Shown: in pieces, positions 1 to 6,678 of the stretch | How the letters are laid out: each line of letters starts with the position of its first letter | How positions within the stretch are numbered: position 1 is the stretch's first letter | NCBI GenBank assembly: GCA_937934775.1 | Contig: CALGYL010000076.1 | Location: forward strand, 1-6,938 | From: an uncultured Clostridia bacterium | Lineage (GTDB): Bacteria > Bacillota > Clostridia > Christensenellales > Aristaeellaceae | Direction of reading: 5' to 3' | DNA length: 6,938 bases | Notes under the pieces: model-generated | Told to the model about the DNA's origin: nothing | The model's database searches: none | What the model saw: only the letters and a program-made list of their open reading frames with translations | Made by a program: the position numbers and the translations under genes

Positions 1-1
1 C

Positions 2-523
2 TCCGGCGTGGAGCTTTCGGAGTTTTTGCTGGACGACGTGCGCAAGGCTTCCGGCGAGGTGCTGGACGACTATCCGCTGATCGTCACCACCCAGACCCAC
101 GGGCATGAGTTGCAGGCGCTGCTGGGCGAGCGGCAGGAGGCCATCGGCAAGGTGGTCATGTCGCCCAGCGCCGAAACCATCATGGAGCTTTCCCGCATCG
201 AGGCTGGGCCGGGCCTTCAGATTTACTGCGAGACGCCGCGTTTTTCTCAGATCATCAAAAACGGCCTAAGGATGTTCCCCAACCTGCGCGCGCTGGATGT
301 GCCGGCGCACCTGGCGGGCTGGGAGAAGTTGGGGCCGTTTCTGGAAGGCGCCCGGGTGGTGCTCACCGCGCCGGATTACCTGACCTATGCGCCCAAGGAG
401 GATCTGGATGCTCTGGACGCCTTCGAAGAACGGGGTGGCATGGTCATAAAATACCACCATCAGATCGACCTGGGTTCCCTGATGTACATCGAGGACCGCA
501 TCAAGGCCCTGGCGCAGGGGTAG
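2..523 (+). CDS. Probable GntR-family transcriptional regulator, C-terminal effector domain (5' partial)
   Basis: The reading frame is open from the left edge, so the N-terminus lies outside the window; the GTG at 8 is an internal valine, not a start. About 173 residues remain, ending at TAG 521-523. The visible part looks like the alpha/beta effector domain attached to some Firmicute GntR winged-helix regulators: a strand 'PLIVTTQTHGHEL', a 'VVMSPSAETIMELSRIEAG' segment, a second strand 'LQIYCET', and a C-terminal 'MVIKYHHQIDLGSLMYIEDRI' type ending. The family call rests on remembered similarity, and the DNA-binding domain that would confirm it is not present. If correct, the protein is a cytoplasmic ligand-responsive regulator. 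It sits directly upstream of the glutamate mutase operon in the same orientation but is separated by a terminator, and the operon promoter carries a palindrome that could be its operator. No transmembrane segment or catalytic motif is apparent. An unrelated sensor-domain protein remains possible. Confidence 0.55.
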   Translation, partial: SGVELSEFLLDDVRKASGEVLDDYPLIVTTQTHGHELQALLGERQEAIGKVVMSPSAETIMELSRIEAGPGLQIYCETPRFSQIIKNGLRMFPNLRALDVPAHLAGWEKLGPFLEGARVVLTAPDYLTYAPKEDLDALDAFEERGGMVIKYHHQIDLGSLMYIEDRIKALAQG

Positions 524-573
524 TCTTTTCGGAGCGGAAAACGACGCGGACCGCATCATGCCCCTGTCGCATG

Positions 574-646
574 GGCGGTTGCCAGATTGGGCAACGACGC
601 GCATCCGCCGGCGCGTAGCGCGCAGCCTGAACGCCATTTCGCGTTC
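574..646 (+). other. Cluster of perfect hairpins in the 3' region of the upstream gene
   Basis: Three perfect inverted repeats follow one another. GTTGCC (578-583) pairs with GGCAAC (590-595) across a 6-nt loop, and GGCG (574-577) with CGCC (606-609) can close an outer stem around it. GCGCG (611-615) pairs with CGCGC (619-623) across TAG. GAACGC (629-634) pairs with GCGTTC (641-646) across a 6-nt loop. None is followed by a T-run, so none is an intrinsic terminator alone. The stretch lies upstream of the promoter at 743, so it belongs to the 3' untranslated part of the upstream transcript rather than the operon leader. It matches no riboswitch or ncRNA family I recognise, and in GC-rich DNA some of this may be chance. 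Confidence 0.3.
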
Positions 647-684
647 GAAAGCCCGTTAAAAAATCGAATCTGCATACTCTGAAT

Positions 685-719
685 CCCTCCGTACAAGCTT
701 GTATGGAGGGTGAATTTTT
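685..719 (+). terminator. Rho-independent terminator of the upstream regulator gene
   Basis: A 26-bp near-perfect inverted repeat (685-697 against 698-710) folds into an 11-bp stem with a 4-nt loop (AGCT, 696-699). The stem base is CCCTCC/GGAGGG, and the only imperfection is a G-U pair (G691 with U704). It is followed by TGAA and a T-run at 715-719. The T-run lies only on the + strand side, so it terminates transcription arriving from the upstream gene. It isolates that gene from the glutamate mutase operon, whose promoter begins 23 bp further on. Confidence 0.85.
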
Positions 720-742
720 CCCGTCATTTTTATGGCAGCTGG

Positions 743-771
743 TTGACAATTGAACTATATCATGATACGAT
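743..771 (+). promoter_or_regulatory. Sigma-A/sigma-70-type promoter of the glm-mal operon
   Basis: A perfect -35 box TTGACA (743-748) and a -10 box TACGAT (766-771, four of six consensus positions) are separated by exactly 17 bp. The region is strikingly AT-rich against GC-rich surroundings and sits just after a terminator and just before glmS. Transcription would start near 778-779, leaving a leader of about 36 nt before the glmS ATG, too short for a riboswitch. A second -10-like hexamer, GATAAT (769-774), matches the consensus better but would need a 20-bp spacer. Confidence 0.8.
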
Positions 772-780
772 AATGATATA
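756..780 (+). promoter_or_regulatory. Inverted repeat over the -10 region: candidate repressor operator
   Basis: TATATCAT (756-763) is the exact reverse complement of ATGATATA (773-780), with a 9-nt spacer. Within the left part TATCATGATA (758-767) is itself a perfect 10-bp palindrome, and ATGATA recurs directly at 762-767 and 773-778, one helical turn (11 bp) apart. The element covers the -10 box and the predicted transcription start, the classical position for repression by steric block. The likeliest partner by position is the GntR-like regulator encoded upstream; that pairing is inferred. AT-rich DNA yields short palindromes by chance, but the symmetry and placement together support a functional site. 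Confidence 0.6.
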
Positions 781-800
781 AATCAAATGCAAAACGTTTG

Positions 801-806
801 AGGTGA
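801..806 (+). promoter_or_regulatory. Ribosome binding site setting the glmS start
   Basis: AGGTGA lies 8 nt before the ATG at 815. This supports 815 rather than the in-frame GTG at 803, which overlaps this Shine-Dalgarno sequence and has no good site of its own. A later ATG at 830 would remove the conserved N-terminal residues. Confidence 0.75.
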
Positions 807-814
807 AGGGACAC

Positions 815-1264
815 ATGCCGGAGAGAACCATGGTGCTGGGCGTCATCGGCGCGGACGTGCACGCCGTCGGCAACCAGATCCTGAATTACGCGTTTACCCA
901 GGCGGGTTTTCATGTGGTCAATTTGGGCGTGATGGTGTCGCAGGAAGAGTTCATCGAGGCGGCGATCGAGTCCGCGGCGGGCGCGATTGTGGTCTCGTCG
1001 CTCTACGGACACGGGGAACTGGATTGCCGGGGCCTTCGGGAGCGCTGCGACGAGGCGGGGCTGAAGGGCATTTTCCTGTACGTGGGCGGCAACATCGTCG
1101 TGGGCAAGCAGCCCTTTGAGGCGGTCCGAAAGCGGTTTGAGGATATGGGTTTTGACAAGGTCTTTGGCCCCGGCACGCCGCCCGAGGTGACCATTGAGGC
1201 GCTGAAGGCGGACTTTGAAGCCCGGGAGGCGGGTGAGACGCATGCGCGCGGTTCTGCTGATTGA
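815..1264 (+). CDS. glmS: Glutamate mutase sigma subunit (B12-binding), methylaspartate mutase S subunit
   Basis: This is the small cobalamin-binding subunit of adenosylcobalamin-dependent glutamate mutase (EC 5.4.99.1). It carries the coenzyme to GlmE for the rearrangement of L-glutamate to (2S,3S)-3-methylaspartate in the cytoplasm. The 149-residue product begins MPERTMVLGVIGADVHAVGN, colinear with the clostridial protein from residue 1. The B12 signature DxHxxG is present as D14-V-H16-A-V-G19, where H16 is the lower axial ligand of cobalt. The second and third parts of the signature are SSLYG (61-65) and GGNIVVG (91-97). The whole chain is a Rossmann-like B12 domain. The ATG at 815 is chosen because of AGGTGA upstream and family alignment. 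At 149 residues it is about 12 longer than the roughly 137-residue clostridial form, through a charged C-terminal tail whose coding region overlaps glmL by 23 bp. It is the first gene of the operon. It should not be confused with the unrelated glucosamine-6-phosphate synthase also called glmS. Confidence 0.97.
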   Translation: MPERTMVLGVIGADVHAVGNQILNYAFTQAGFHVVNLGVMVSQEEFIEAAIESAAGAIVVSSLYGHGELDCRGLRERCDEAGLKGIFLYVGGNIVVGKQPFEAVRKRFEDMGFDKVFGPGTPPEVTIEALKADFEAREAGETHARGSAD

Positions 1265-2612
1265 CTTTGGCAGCACCTACACCAAGGTCGCCGCGGTGGA
1301 CGTGGAGGGCGAGAGAATCCTGGGCGTCGCGCAGAGCGGCACCACCGCGACCACCGACATTGGTGTTGGCCTTGACAGGGCCGTGGACGCGCTGCGGGAG
1401 CGGATCGGCGACGTGCCGGTATCCGAGCGCTACGCCTGTTCCTCCGCCGCGGGTGGTCTGAAGATGATCGCAAGCGGTCTGGTGCCCTCGCTCACCGCCG
1501 AGGCAGCCAAGCGCGCGGCGCTGGGCGCAGGCGCGAAGGTCATCCGAACCTACAGCTACGAGTTGACGGAGGACGATCTGCGTGAGATCACGCGGCTGAA
1601 ACCGGACATCCTGCTTTTAACCGGCGGCACCGACGGCGGCAACCGGGACTGCATCCTGGGTAACGCCCGGGCGCTTGCGGGTCTTCCAGCTTCATTTCCG
1701 GTGGTGGTGGCGGGCAACCGCGCGGTGCGGGACGCCTGCGTCAAGATTCTCGCGGAGGCGGGCTGCGAGGCCATCGCCTGCGAGAATGTGATGCCCACCT
1801 TCAACCAACTGAACATCGAGCCCGCGCAGGCGGTCATCCGGGCGCTGTTTTTGCGCCGGATCATCGCGGCCAAGGGGCTGACAAAGGCTCAGGCGCTGAT
1901 CGACGGCATTCTGATGCCCACGCCTGCCGCGGTGCTGACCGCGCTGGAACTGTACTCCAGGGACGCGGGAGAACTGGTCGCGGTGGATCTGGGCGGCGCG
2001 ACCACCGACATTTATTCGATCACCGAGGGCTTGCCCACCCGGGCGGGCACGGTGATCAAGGGCCTGCCGGAGCCCTACGCCAAGCGCACTGTGGAGGGCG
2101 ACATCGGCATGCGCTTCAGCGCCCGGGGCGTACTGGAGGGCGCGGGCATGAAAGCCCTGTGTGATTCCTCCGGCCAGCCGGAAGCCGAGGTGGAGGCCTG
2201 GCTCAAAGAAATCGACAGCCAGCCGGGCGTTCTGGCGCAAACCGATGCGCAGAAGGCCGTAGACCGGGCGCTGGCTTCGCTGGCCATCGAGCTGGGGCTT
2301 CTGCGTCACGCGGGCGAGATCGAGCAGGTATACACCCCGATGGGGGTGGCTTACCAGCAGACCGGCAAGGACCTGACCCGCGTGAAGACGATCGTCCTGA
2401 CCGGCGGCGCGCTGGTGCACGCAGAGGACCCGTATGACATCGCGCGGCACGCGCTTCAAGGGGATCATCCTTCCTCCCTGATGCCAAAGGAGGCCGCCGC
2501 GGTGCTGGACGGCCGGTACACCCTGTTCGCCATGGGGCTTCTCAGTCAGAAGTACCCCGAGCTTGCACGAAAACTGCTAAAGAAGGAGTTTCAACATGGA
2601 AATTCGCAATAA
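1242..2612 (+). CDS. glmL: GlmL/MutL, ASKHA-fold ATPase associated with glutamate mutase
   Basis: This 456-residue protein belongs to the GlmL (MutL) family, always found between the two glutamate mutase subunit genes; it is not the DNA mismatch repair MutL. Its ASKHA (actin/Hsp70/sugar kinase) nucleotide-binding elements are visible: phosphate-1 loop IDFGSTYTK (7-15), a glycine-rich LLLTGGTDGGN (124-134), phosphate-2 VDLGGATTDIYS (248-259), and adenosine motif IVLTGGALVH (384-393). By analogy with diol dehydratase reactivases it is thought to repair mutase that has lost or damaged its cobalamin, but this is less firmly shown than the mutase activity. The start is ATG 1242, with GGGAGG at 1224-1229 and a rather long 12-nt spacing. 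An upstream in-frame TTG at 1215 would add nine residues and break alignment with the family N-terminus. The gene overlaps the end of glmS by 23 bp and the start of glmE by 17 bp, so translational coupling and balanced subunit supply are likely. Confidence 0.93.
   Translation: MRAVLLIDFGSTYTKVAAVDVEGERILGVAQSGTTATTDIGVGLDRAVDALRERIGDVPVSERYACSSAAGGLKMIASGLVPSLTAEAAKRAALGAGAKVIRTYSYELTEDDLREITRLKPDILLLTGGTDGGNRDCILGNARALAGLPASFPVVVAGNRAVRDACVKILAEAGCEAIACENVMPTFNQLNIEPAQAVIRALFLRRIIAAKGLTKAQALIDGILMPTPAAVLTALELYSRDAGELVAVDLGGATTDIYSITEGLPTRAGTVIKGLPEPYAKRTVEGDIGMRFSARGVLEGAGMKALCDSSGQPEAEVEAWLKEIDSQPGVLAQTDAQKAVDRALASLAIELGLLRHAGEIEQVYTPMGVAYQQTGKDLTRVKTIVLTGGALVHAEDPYDIARHALQGDHPSSLMPKEAAAVLDGRYTLFAMGLLSQKYPELARKLLKKEFQHGNSQ
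2583..2588 (+). promoter_or_regulatory. Ribosome binding site for glmE inside glmL
   Basis: A strong AAGGAG lies 7 nt before the glmE ATG at 2596 and within the last codons of glmL. Ribosomes finishing glmL at 2612 pass over it, which fits coupled translation and high output of the catalytic subunit. Confidence 0.75.
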
Positions 2613-4047
2613 GAAGCTGACCATTGACGAATTCATGCGACAGCGGGGGGACGTTCTGTCCCAGTGGCCCACCGGCAAGGATGTCGATCTGGACGAGGCG
2701 TTTCAGTACCAGCGCGCGATCCCCGCGGCCAAGCGCTTTTCGAATAAACTGCGGAAGGCTCAGGCGGAGAAGCGCACGCTGATCCAGCCCCGCGCGGGTG
2801 TGCCGCTGATCGACGAGCACATCCAATTGCTCAGTTACCTGGAGACGAACGGCGAGGCGGACCTTCTGCCCACCACGATTGACAGCTATACCCGCCTCAA
2901 CCGTTACGAGGAGGCGGACGTGGGCATCAAGGAGAGTATGAAACTGGGCAAGGCCATGCTCAACGGCTTTCCGGCGGTCAACCACGGCGTCTCCGGCTGC
3001 CGCCGCGTGACCGAGGCGGTGAAATCCCCGGTGCAGGTGCGCCACGGCACCCCCGACGCAAGGCTCCTGGCCGAGATTACGCTGGCCGGCGGCTTTACCA
3101 GCTACGAGGGCGGCGGCATCTCCTACAACATCCCCTACGCCAAGAGCGTGTCACTGGAGCGCACCGTGGCCGACTGGCAGTACGTGGACCGTCTGACCGG
3201 GCTGTACGAGGAGAACGGCATCTCCGTCAACCGCGAGCCCTTTGGGCCGCTGACCGGCACCCTGGTGCCGCCCTGCATGTCCCACGCGGTGGCGGTCATC
3301 GAGCTTCTTCTGGCGGCCGAGCAGGGCGTCAAGGATGTGACCATCGGGTACGGCCAGCTGGGCAACTTGACCCAGGACGTGGCCGCCATCAGGACGCTGC
3401 CGCTGCTCGCGGAAGAATTCCTGAACAAGGCCAACCTCGAGGGCGTGAACGTCACAACGGTTCTGCACCAGTGGATGGGCGGCTTCCCGCAGGACGAGGC
3501 GAAGGCGTTCGGCGTCATCGGCTGGGGCAGCGCGGCGGCGGCGCTGGCGGGCGCCACCAAGGTGATCGTGAAAACGCCCCATGAGGCGATGGGCGTACCC
3601 ACGATGGAGGCGAACGCCCAGGGCCTGCGGTGCACCAAGCAGCTGATCTCCATGCTGGCCGATCAGACGATGCCTCAGACGGGCGAACTGTCCCAGGAGA
3701 TGGAGATCATTCTGGACGAAACCCGCGCGATCCTTGAAAAGTGCTTCGAACTGGGCGGCGGCGACATCGCGGTGGGCGCGGTGCGGGCGTTTCAGGCGGG
3801 CGTTCTGGATGTGCCTTTTGCGCCCAGCCGCTTCAACGCGGGCAAGATCCTGCCTGCCCGGGACAATCAGGGCGCGGTGCGCCTGCTGGATACCGCGGGG
3901 CTGCCCTTCTCTCCGGCGCTCAAGGCCTACCACCGGGGCAAGATGGAGGAGCGCGCCAGGTTCGAAAAGCGTGAAATCTCGTTCCAGATGGTCATCGACG
4001 ACATCTACGCCATCTCGAAGGGCCGTCTCGTCGGCCGTCCTCGTTAG
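2596..4047 (+). CDS. glmE: Glutamate mutase epsilon subunit (catalytic), methylaspartate mutase E subunit
   Basis: This is the catalytic TIM-barrel subunit of adenosylcobalamin-dependent glutamate mutase (EC 5.4.99.1). With GlmS it moves the glycyl group of L-glutamate by a radical mechanism to form (2S,3S)-3-methylaspartate. At 483 residues it has the same length as the Clostridium cochlearium enzyme, and the active-site numbering transfers without shift. The 'arginine claw' that grips the substrate carboxylates is R66 (QPRAG), R100 (SYTR) and R149 (QVRHGTPD). Also present are E171 (YEGGGISY), Y177, Y181 and K326 (VIVKTPHE), which contact substrate or the coenzyme ribose. Other hallmark stretches are REPFGPLTGTLVPP (213-226), HQWMGGFPQD (291-300) and the C-terminal FQMVIDDI. 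All known catalytic residues that I could check are intact, so an active enzyme is expected. The start is ATG 2596 with a strong AAGGAG. The stop at 4045-4047 is followed 22 bp later by mal. Confidence 0.98.
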   Translation: MEIRNKKLTIDEFMRQRGDVLSQWPTGKDVDLDEAFQYQRAIPAAKRFSNKLRKAQAEKRTLIQPRAGVPLIDEHIQLLSYLETNGEADLLPTTIDSYTRLNRYEEADVGIKESMKLGKAMLNGFPAVNHGVSGCRRVTEAVKSPVQVRHGTPDARLLAEITLAGGFTSYEGGGISYNIPYAKSVSLERTVADWQYVDRLTGLYEENGISVNREPFGPLTGTLVPPCMSHAVAVIELLLAAEQGVKDVTIGYGQLGNLTQDVAAIRTLPLLAEEFLNKANLEGVNVTTVLHQWMGGFPQDEAKAFGVIGWGSAAAALAGATKVIVKTPHEAMGVPTMEANAQGLRCTKQLISMLADQTMPQTGELSQEMEIILDETRAILEKCFELGGGDIAVGAVRAFQAGVLDVPFAPSRFNAGKILPARDNQGAVRLLDTAGLPFSPALKAYHRGKMEERARFEKREISFQMVIDDIYAISKGRLVGRPR

Positions 4048-4069
4048 GCGATAGAAAGGAAGCGTAAGT

Positions 4070-5314
4070 ATGAAAATCGTGGATCTTGTTCTGTCCGGCG
4101 GGCGCACCGGCTTCTTCTTTGACGACCAGCGGGCCATCAAACACGGCGCGCTGGCGGATGGCTCGGCCTATGCCGGCGATCCTGAGACGCCGGGCTTCGT
4201 GTCTGTCCGTCAGCCGGGCGAATCGGTTTCGGTGATGCTGGTGATGGAAGACGGCCAGGTCGCCTACGGCGACTGCGCGGCGGTGCAATACTCCGGCTGT
4301 GGCGGGCGCGATCCGTTGTTTCTGGCGGAGGATTACATCCCGGTGATCGAGCGGTACATAAAGCCTCTATTGGTCGGGCGGGAAGCGGACTCCTTCCGGA
4401 AGCTGGTGGGGGAGACGGAGGCGGTTCATGTGGACGGCCACCCGCTGCACACCGCGGCCCGTTACGGCGTTTCGCAGGCGGTTCTGGACGCGGTGGCCCG
4501 TTCGAAGAAAAAATTGATGTGCGAAGTCGTGGCCGAGGAGTACGGCACCACCGTCTCGGACGCGATGATCCCCATCTTCATGCAGTCGGGCGACAACCGC
4601 TATGATAACGCCGACAAGATGATCCTAAAAAGCGCCGACGTTCTGCCACACGGGCTGATCAACAACGTGGACGCGAAGCTGGGCCGCCACGGCGAAAAGC
4701 TTCTGGACTACGTGGGCTGGCTTCGGGACCGCATCGTCAAGCTCCGCGTCGCCGAAGGCTACCGGCCGGTACTGCACCTGGACGTGTACGGCACCATCGG
4801 CGCTTTGTACGGAAACGAGCACTTCAAGGCCATGGCCGACTATCTGGAGAAGCTGACCGAGGCGGCGAAGCCCTTCCGCCTGCGCGTCGAGGGCCCGATG
4901 GACGCCGACGAGCGGACGCGTCAGATGGAGGACATGCGCCTTCTGCGCGAAGAAGTCGACCGGCGCGGCATCCCGGTGGAGCTAGTGGCCGACGAGTGGT
5001 GCAACACGCTGGAGGATGTGAAATACTTCGCCGACAACAAGGCGGGCCACATGCTGCAGATCAAGACGCCCGACCTTGGCGGTATCCAGAACACCGCGGA
5101 GGCGGTGCTCTACTGCAAGGAGAAGGGCATCGGCGCCTACCAGGGCGGCACCTGCAACGAAACCGACCGCTCCGCGCAGGTGTGCGTACATGTGGCGATG
5201 GCCACCAAGGCCGATCAGGTGCTGGCCAAGCCCGGCATGGGCGTGGACGAAGGATACATGATCGTTTATAATGAGATGCGGCGCATTCTGGCGCTGCGCG
5301 GGAGGCGCGCATGA
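4070..5314 (+). CDS. mal: Methylaspartate ammonia-lyase (3-methylaspartase)
   Basis: The enzyme (EC 4.3.1.2) eliminates ammonia from (2S,3S)-3-methylaspartate to give mesaconate, the second step of glutamate fermentation through the methylaspartate pathway. It is cytoplasmic and depends on Mg2+ and K+. The 414-residue product matches the enolase-superfamily enzyme of about 413 residues in Clostridium tetanomorphum: an N-terminal capping domain (about 1-160) and a C-terminal TIM barrel (about 170-400). Active-site residues are visible: Q172 (FMQSGD), H194 (LPHGL), metal ligands D238 (LHLDVYG), E274 (RVEGPMD) and D308 (VADEW), Q330 and catalytic base K332 (LQIKTPD), and T361-C362 (GGTCNETDRS). 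Residues after about 240 are shifted by one from clostridial numbering, consistent with a one-residue insertion. The start is ATG 4070 with AAAGGA at 4055-4060. The stop overlaps the next gene's start as ATGA (5311-5314), which ties that uncharacterised gene to this step. Confidence 0.97.
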   Translation: MKIVDLVLSGGRTGFFFDDQRAIKHGALADGSAYAGDPETPGFVSVRQPGESVSVMLVMEDGQVAYGDCAAVQYSGCGGRDPLFLAEDYIPVIERYIKPLLVGREADSFRKLVGETEAVHVDGHPLHTAARYGVSQAVLDAVARSKKKLMCEVVAEEYGTTVSDAMIPIFMQSGDNRYDNADKMILKSADVLPHGLINNVDAKLGRHGEKLLDYVGWLRDRIVKLRVAEGYRPVLHLDVYGTIGALYGNEHFKAMADYLEKLTEAAKPFRLRVEGPMDADERTRQMEDMRLLREEVDRRGIPVELVADEWCNTLEDVKYFADNKAGHMLQIKTPDLGGIQNTAEAVLYCKEKGIGAYQGGTCNETDRSAQVCVHVAMATKADQVLAKPGMGVDEGYMIVYNEMRRILALRGRRA

Positions 5315-6666
5315 AAGAAGAATTCCGGATTCTCTCCACCACCGCCATCCTGGGTTACGGCTTCCCGGTTTCCTCCTTTGAGGAGGGCATGAAGCGAAAA
5401 CCCCACCTGATCGCGGTGGACGCCGGTTCCTCCGATCCCGGTCCCTACTATCTGGGTGCGGGCGTGTCCTTCACCGACCGGGGTTCGGTCAAGCGGGACC
5501 TTACCATCATGCTGAGCGCCGCGGTGGAACACAATGTGCCGGTGGTGGTGGGCACCGCGGGCGGAAGCGGCGCGGACGCGCATCTGGAATGGTGCTTTGA
5601 GATCATTCAGGAGATCGCCCGGGAGCAGGGACTGCACTTACCGATGGCGAAGATTCACGCGGAGGTGCCCCACCAGACGGTTCTGAGGGCGATGCGGGAA
5701 GGCCGCGTCTCGCCGCTTGGCCCCGCGCCGGCGTTGACCGAGGAAGCCCTTCACGCCACCACCAGCGTTGTGGGCCAGATGGGTCTGGAACCCATCGTCA
5801 GGGCGTTGGAGGGCGGCGCGCAGGTGGTGCTGGCGGGCCGCGCCTACGACCCCAGCTGCTTTGCGGCGCTGCCGGTGGCGCGCGGCTACGACCGGGGCCT
5901 CGCGATCCATCTGGGCAAGATTCTGGAGTGCGCCGCCATCGCGGCCACGCCGGGCAGTGGTTCCGACTGCATGTTCGGCTATCTGGGCGAGGACTACTTC
6001 CGGGTGGAGCCGCTTTCGCCCAACCGGCGCTGCACCACGATGTCGGTGGCGGCCCACACGCTCTACGAGAAGACCAACCCGTACCTCCTACCCGGCCCGG
6101 GCGGAGTCCTGAGCCTGGAAAACGCGTCCTTCGAGCAGGAAACCGACCGCATCGTCCGGGTGCGCGGCTCCAAATTCCTGCCCGGAAAGTACCAGATCAA
6201 GCTGGAGGGCGCGAAGAAGATCGGTTGCCGCACGGTGTCCATCGCGGGTGCCCGGGACCCGGTGATGCTCCGAAAGATCGATGAGATCATTGCGGGCGTG
6301 CGCTCCCGGGTGAAGGACAACTTCCGGGACGCCGCATTTGACTACCGGCTGGACTTCAAGGTCTATGGCCGGGACGGCGTTATGGGCCAGTTGGAGCCGA
6401 ACCCGATTGTGGAGGGCCACGAGCTGGGCATCGTGATCGATGTGCTGGCCGATACCCAGGCCCACGCCGATACCATCTGCTCCTTCGCCCGCTCCACTAT
6501 GCTGCACTTCGGCTATGAAGGCCGCCGGGCTACCGCAGGCAATCTAGCCTTCCCGTACTCGCCCAGCGACTTCCACGCCGGCGATGTGTACGTCTTCAGC
6601 GTCTATCACCTGATCGATGTGGACGACCCTTGCGAGCTGTTCCCGATCGAATACCTTACGCTATAG
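5311..6666 (+). CDS. AtuA-family (DUF1446) protein of uncertain function
   Basis: The 451-residue product resembles the acyclic terpene utilization AtuA family (DUF1446). Recognisable stretches are ILSTTAILGYGFP near the N-terminus, a glycine-rich VVVGTAGGSGAD (78-89), VVLAGRAYDPSCFAALPVARG (roughly 172-192), HLGKILECAAIAATPGSGSDCM (roughly 200-221), and a C-terminal PYSPSDFH segment (415-422). No signal peptide or membrane segment is apparent, so it should be cytoplasmic. The family's biochemical activity is not established to my knowledge; AtuA itself is known only from the citronellol-degradation gene cluster of Pseudomonas. Here the gene starts inside the stop codon of mal (ATGA, with GGAGG at 5301-5305) and is followed 12 bp later by a DUF4387 gene, so it is part of the glutamate-degradation operon. 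A role in mesaconate metabolism is inferred from position only. It appears shorter than AtuA proteins that carry an extra C-terminal domain of about 100 residues. Confidence 0.85.
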   Translation: MKEEFRILSTTAILGYGFPVSSFEEGMKRKPHLIAVDAGSSDPGPYYLGAGVSFTDRGSVKRDLTIMLSAAVEHNVPVVVGTAGGSGADAHLEWCFEIIQEIAREQGLHLPMAKIHAEVPHQTVLRAMREGRVSPLGPAPALTEEALHATTSVVGQMGLEPIVRALEGGAQVVLAGRAYDPSCFAALPVARGYDRGLAIHLGKILECAAIAATPGSGSDCMFGYLGEDYFRVEPLSPNRRCTTMSVAAHTLYEKTNPYLLPGPGGVLSLENASFEQETDRIVRVRGSKFLPGKYQIKLEGAKKIGCRTVSIAGARDPVMLRKIDEIIAGVRSRVKDNFRDAAFDYRLDFKVYGRDGVMGQLEPNPIVEGHELGIVIDVLADTQAHADTICSFARSTMLHFGYEGRRATAGNLAFPYSPSDFHAGDVYVFSVYHLIDVDDPCELFPIEYLTL

Positions 6667-6678
6667 GAGGCCCGAGCT

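Noticed and set aside
685..710. The terminator palindrome as a mobile-element end or attachment site
   Set aside because: It has a single copy, a T-run on one side only and the expected position after a gene, all explained by intrinsic termination.
501..749. A minus-strand gene in the intergenic region
   Set aside because: The frame overlaps the regulator end, the terminator and the promoter, its product resembles nothing known, and it looks like a chance GC-rich open frame.
524..814. A cobalamin riboswitch controlling the B12-dependent mutase operon
   Set aside because: The predicted transcription start near 778 leaves a leader of only about 36 nt, and no B12-box-like core or typical 200-nt riboswitch layout is recognisable in the region.
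803..814. GTG at 803 as the glmS start
   Set aside because: It overlaps the Shine-Dalgarno sequence that serves ATG 815, and the protein from 815 aligns with known GlmS from its first residue.
1215..1241. TTG at 1215 as the glmL start
   Set aside because: The extra nine residues (MKPGRRVRR) are not expected in the family. ATG 1242 has a GGGAGG upstream and places the phosphate-1 motif at the usual distance from the N-terminus.
755..6507. Long open frames on the minus strand and alternate frames opposite glmS, glmL, glmE, mal and the AtuA-family gene
   Set aside because: They are shadows caused by GC-biased codon use in the strongly supported + strand genes; their products are arginine-, alanine- and histidine-rich and lack recognisable domains.
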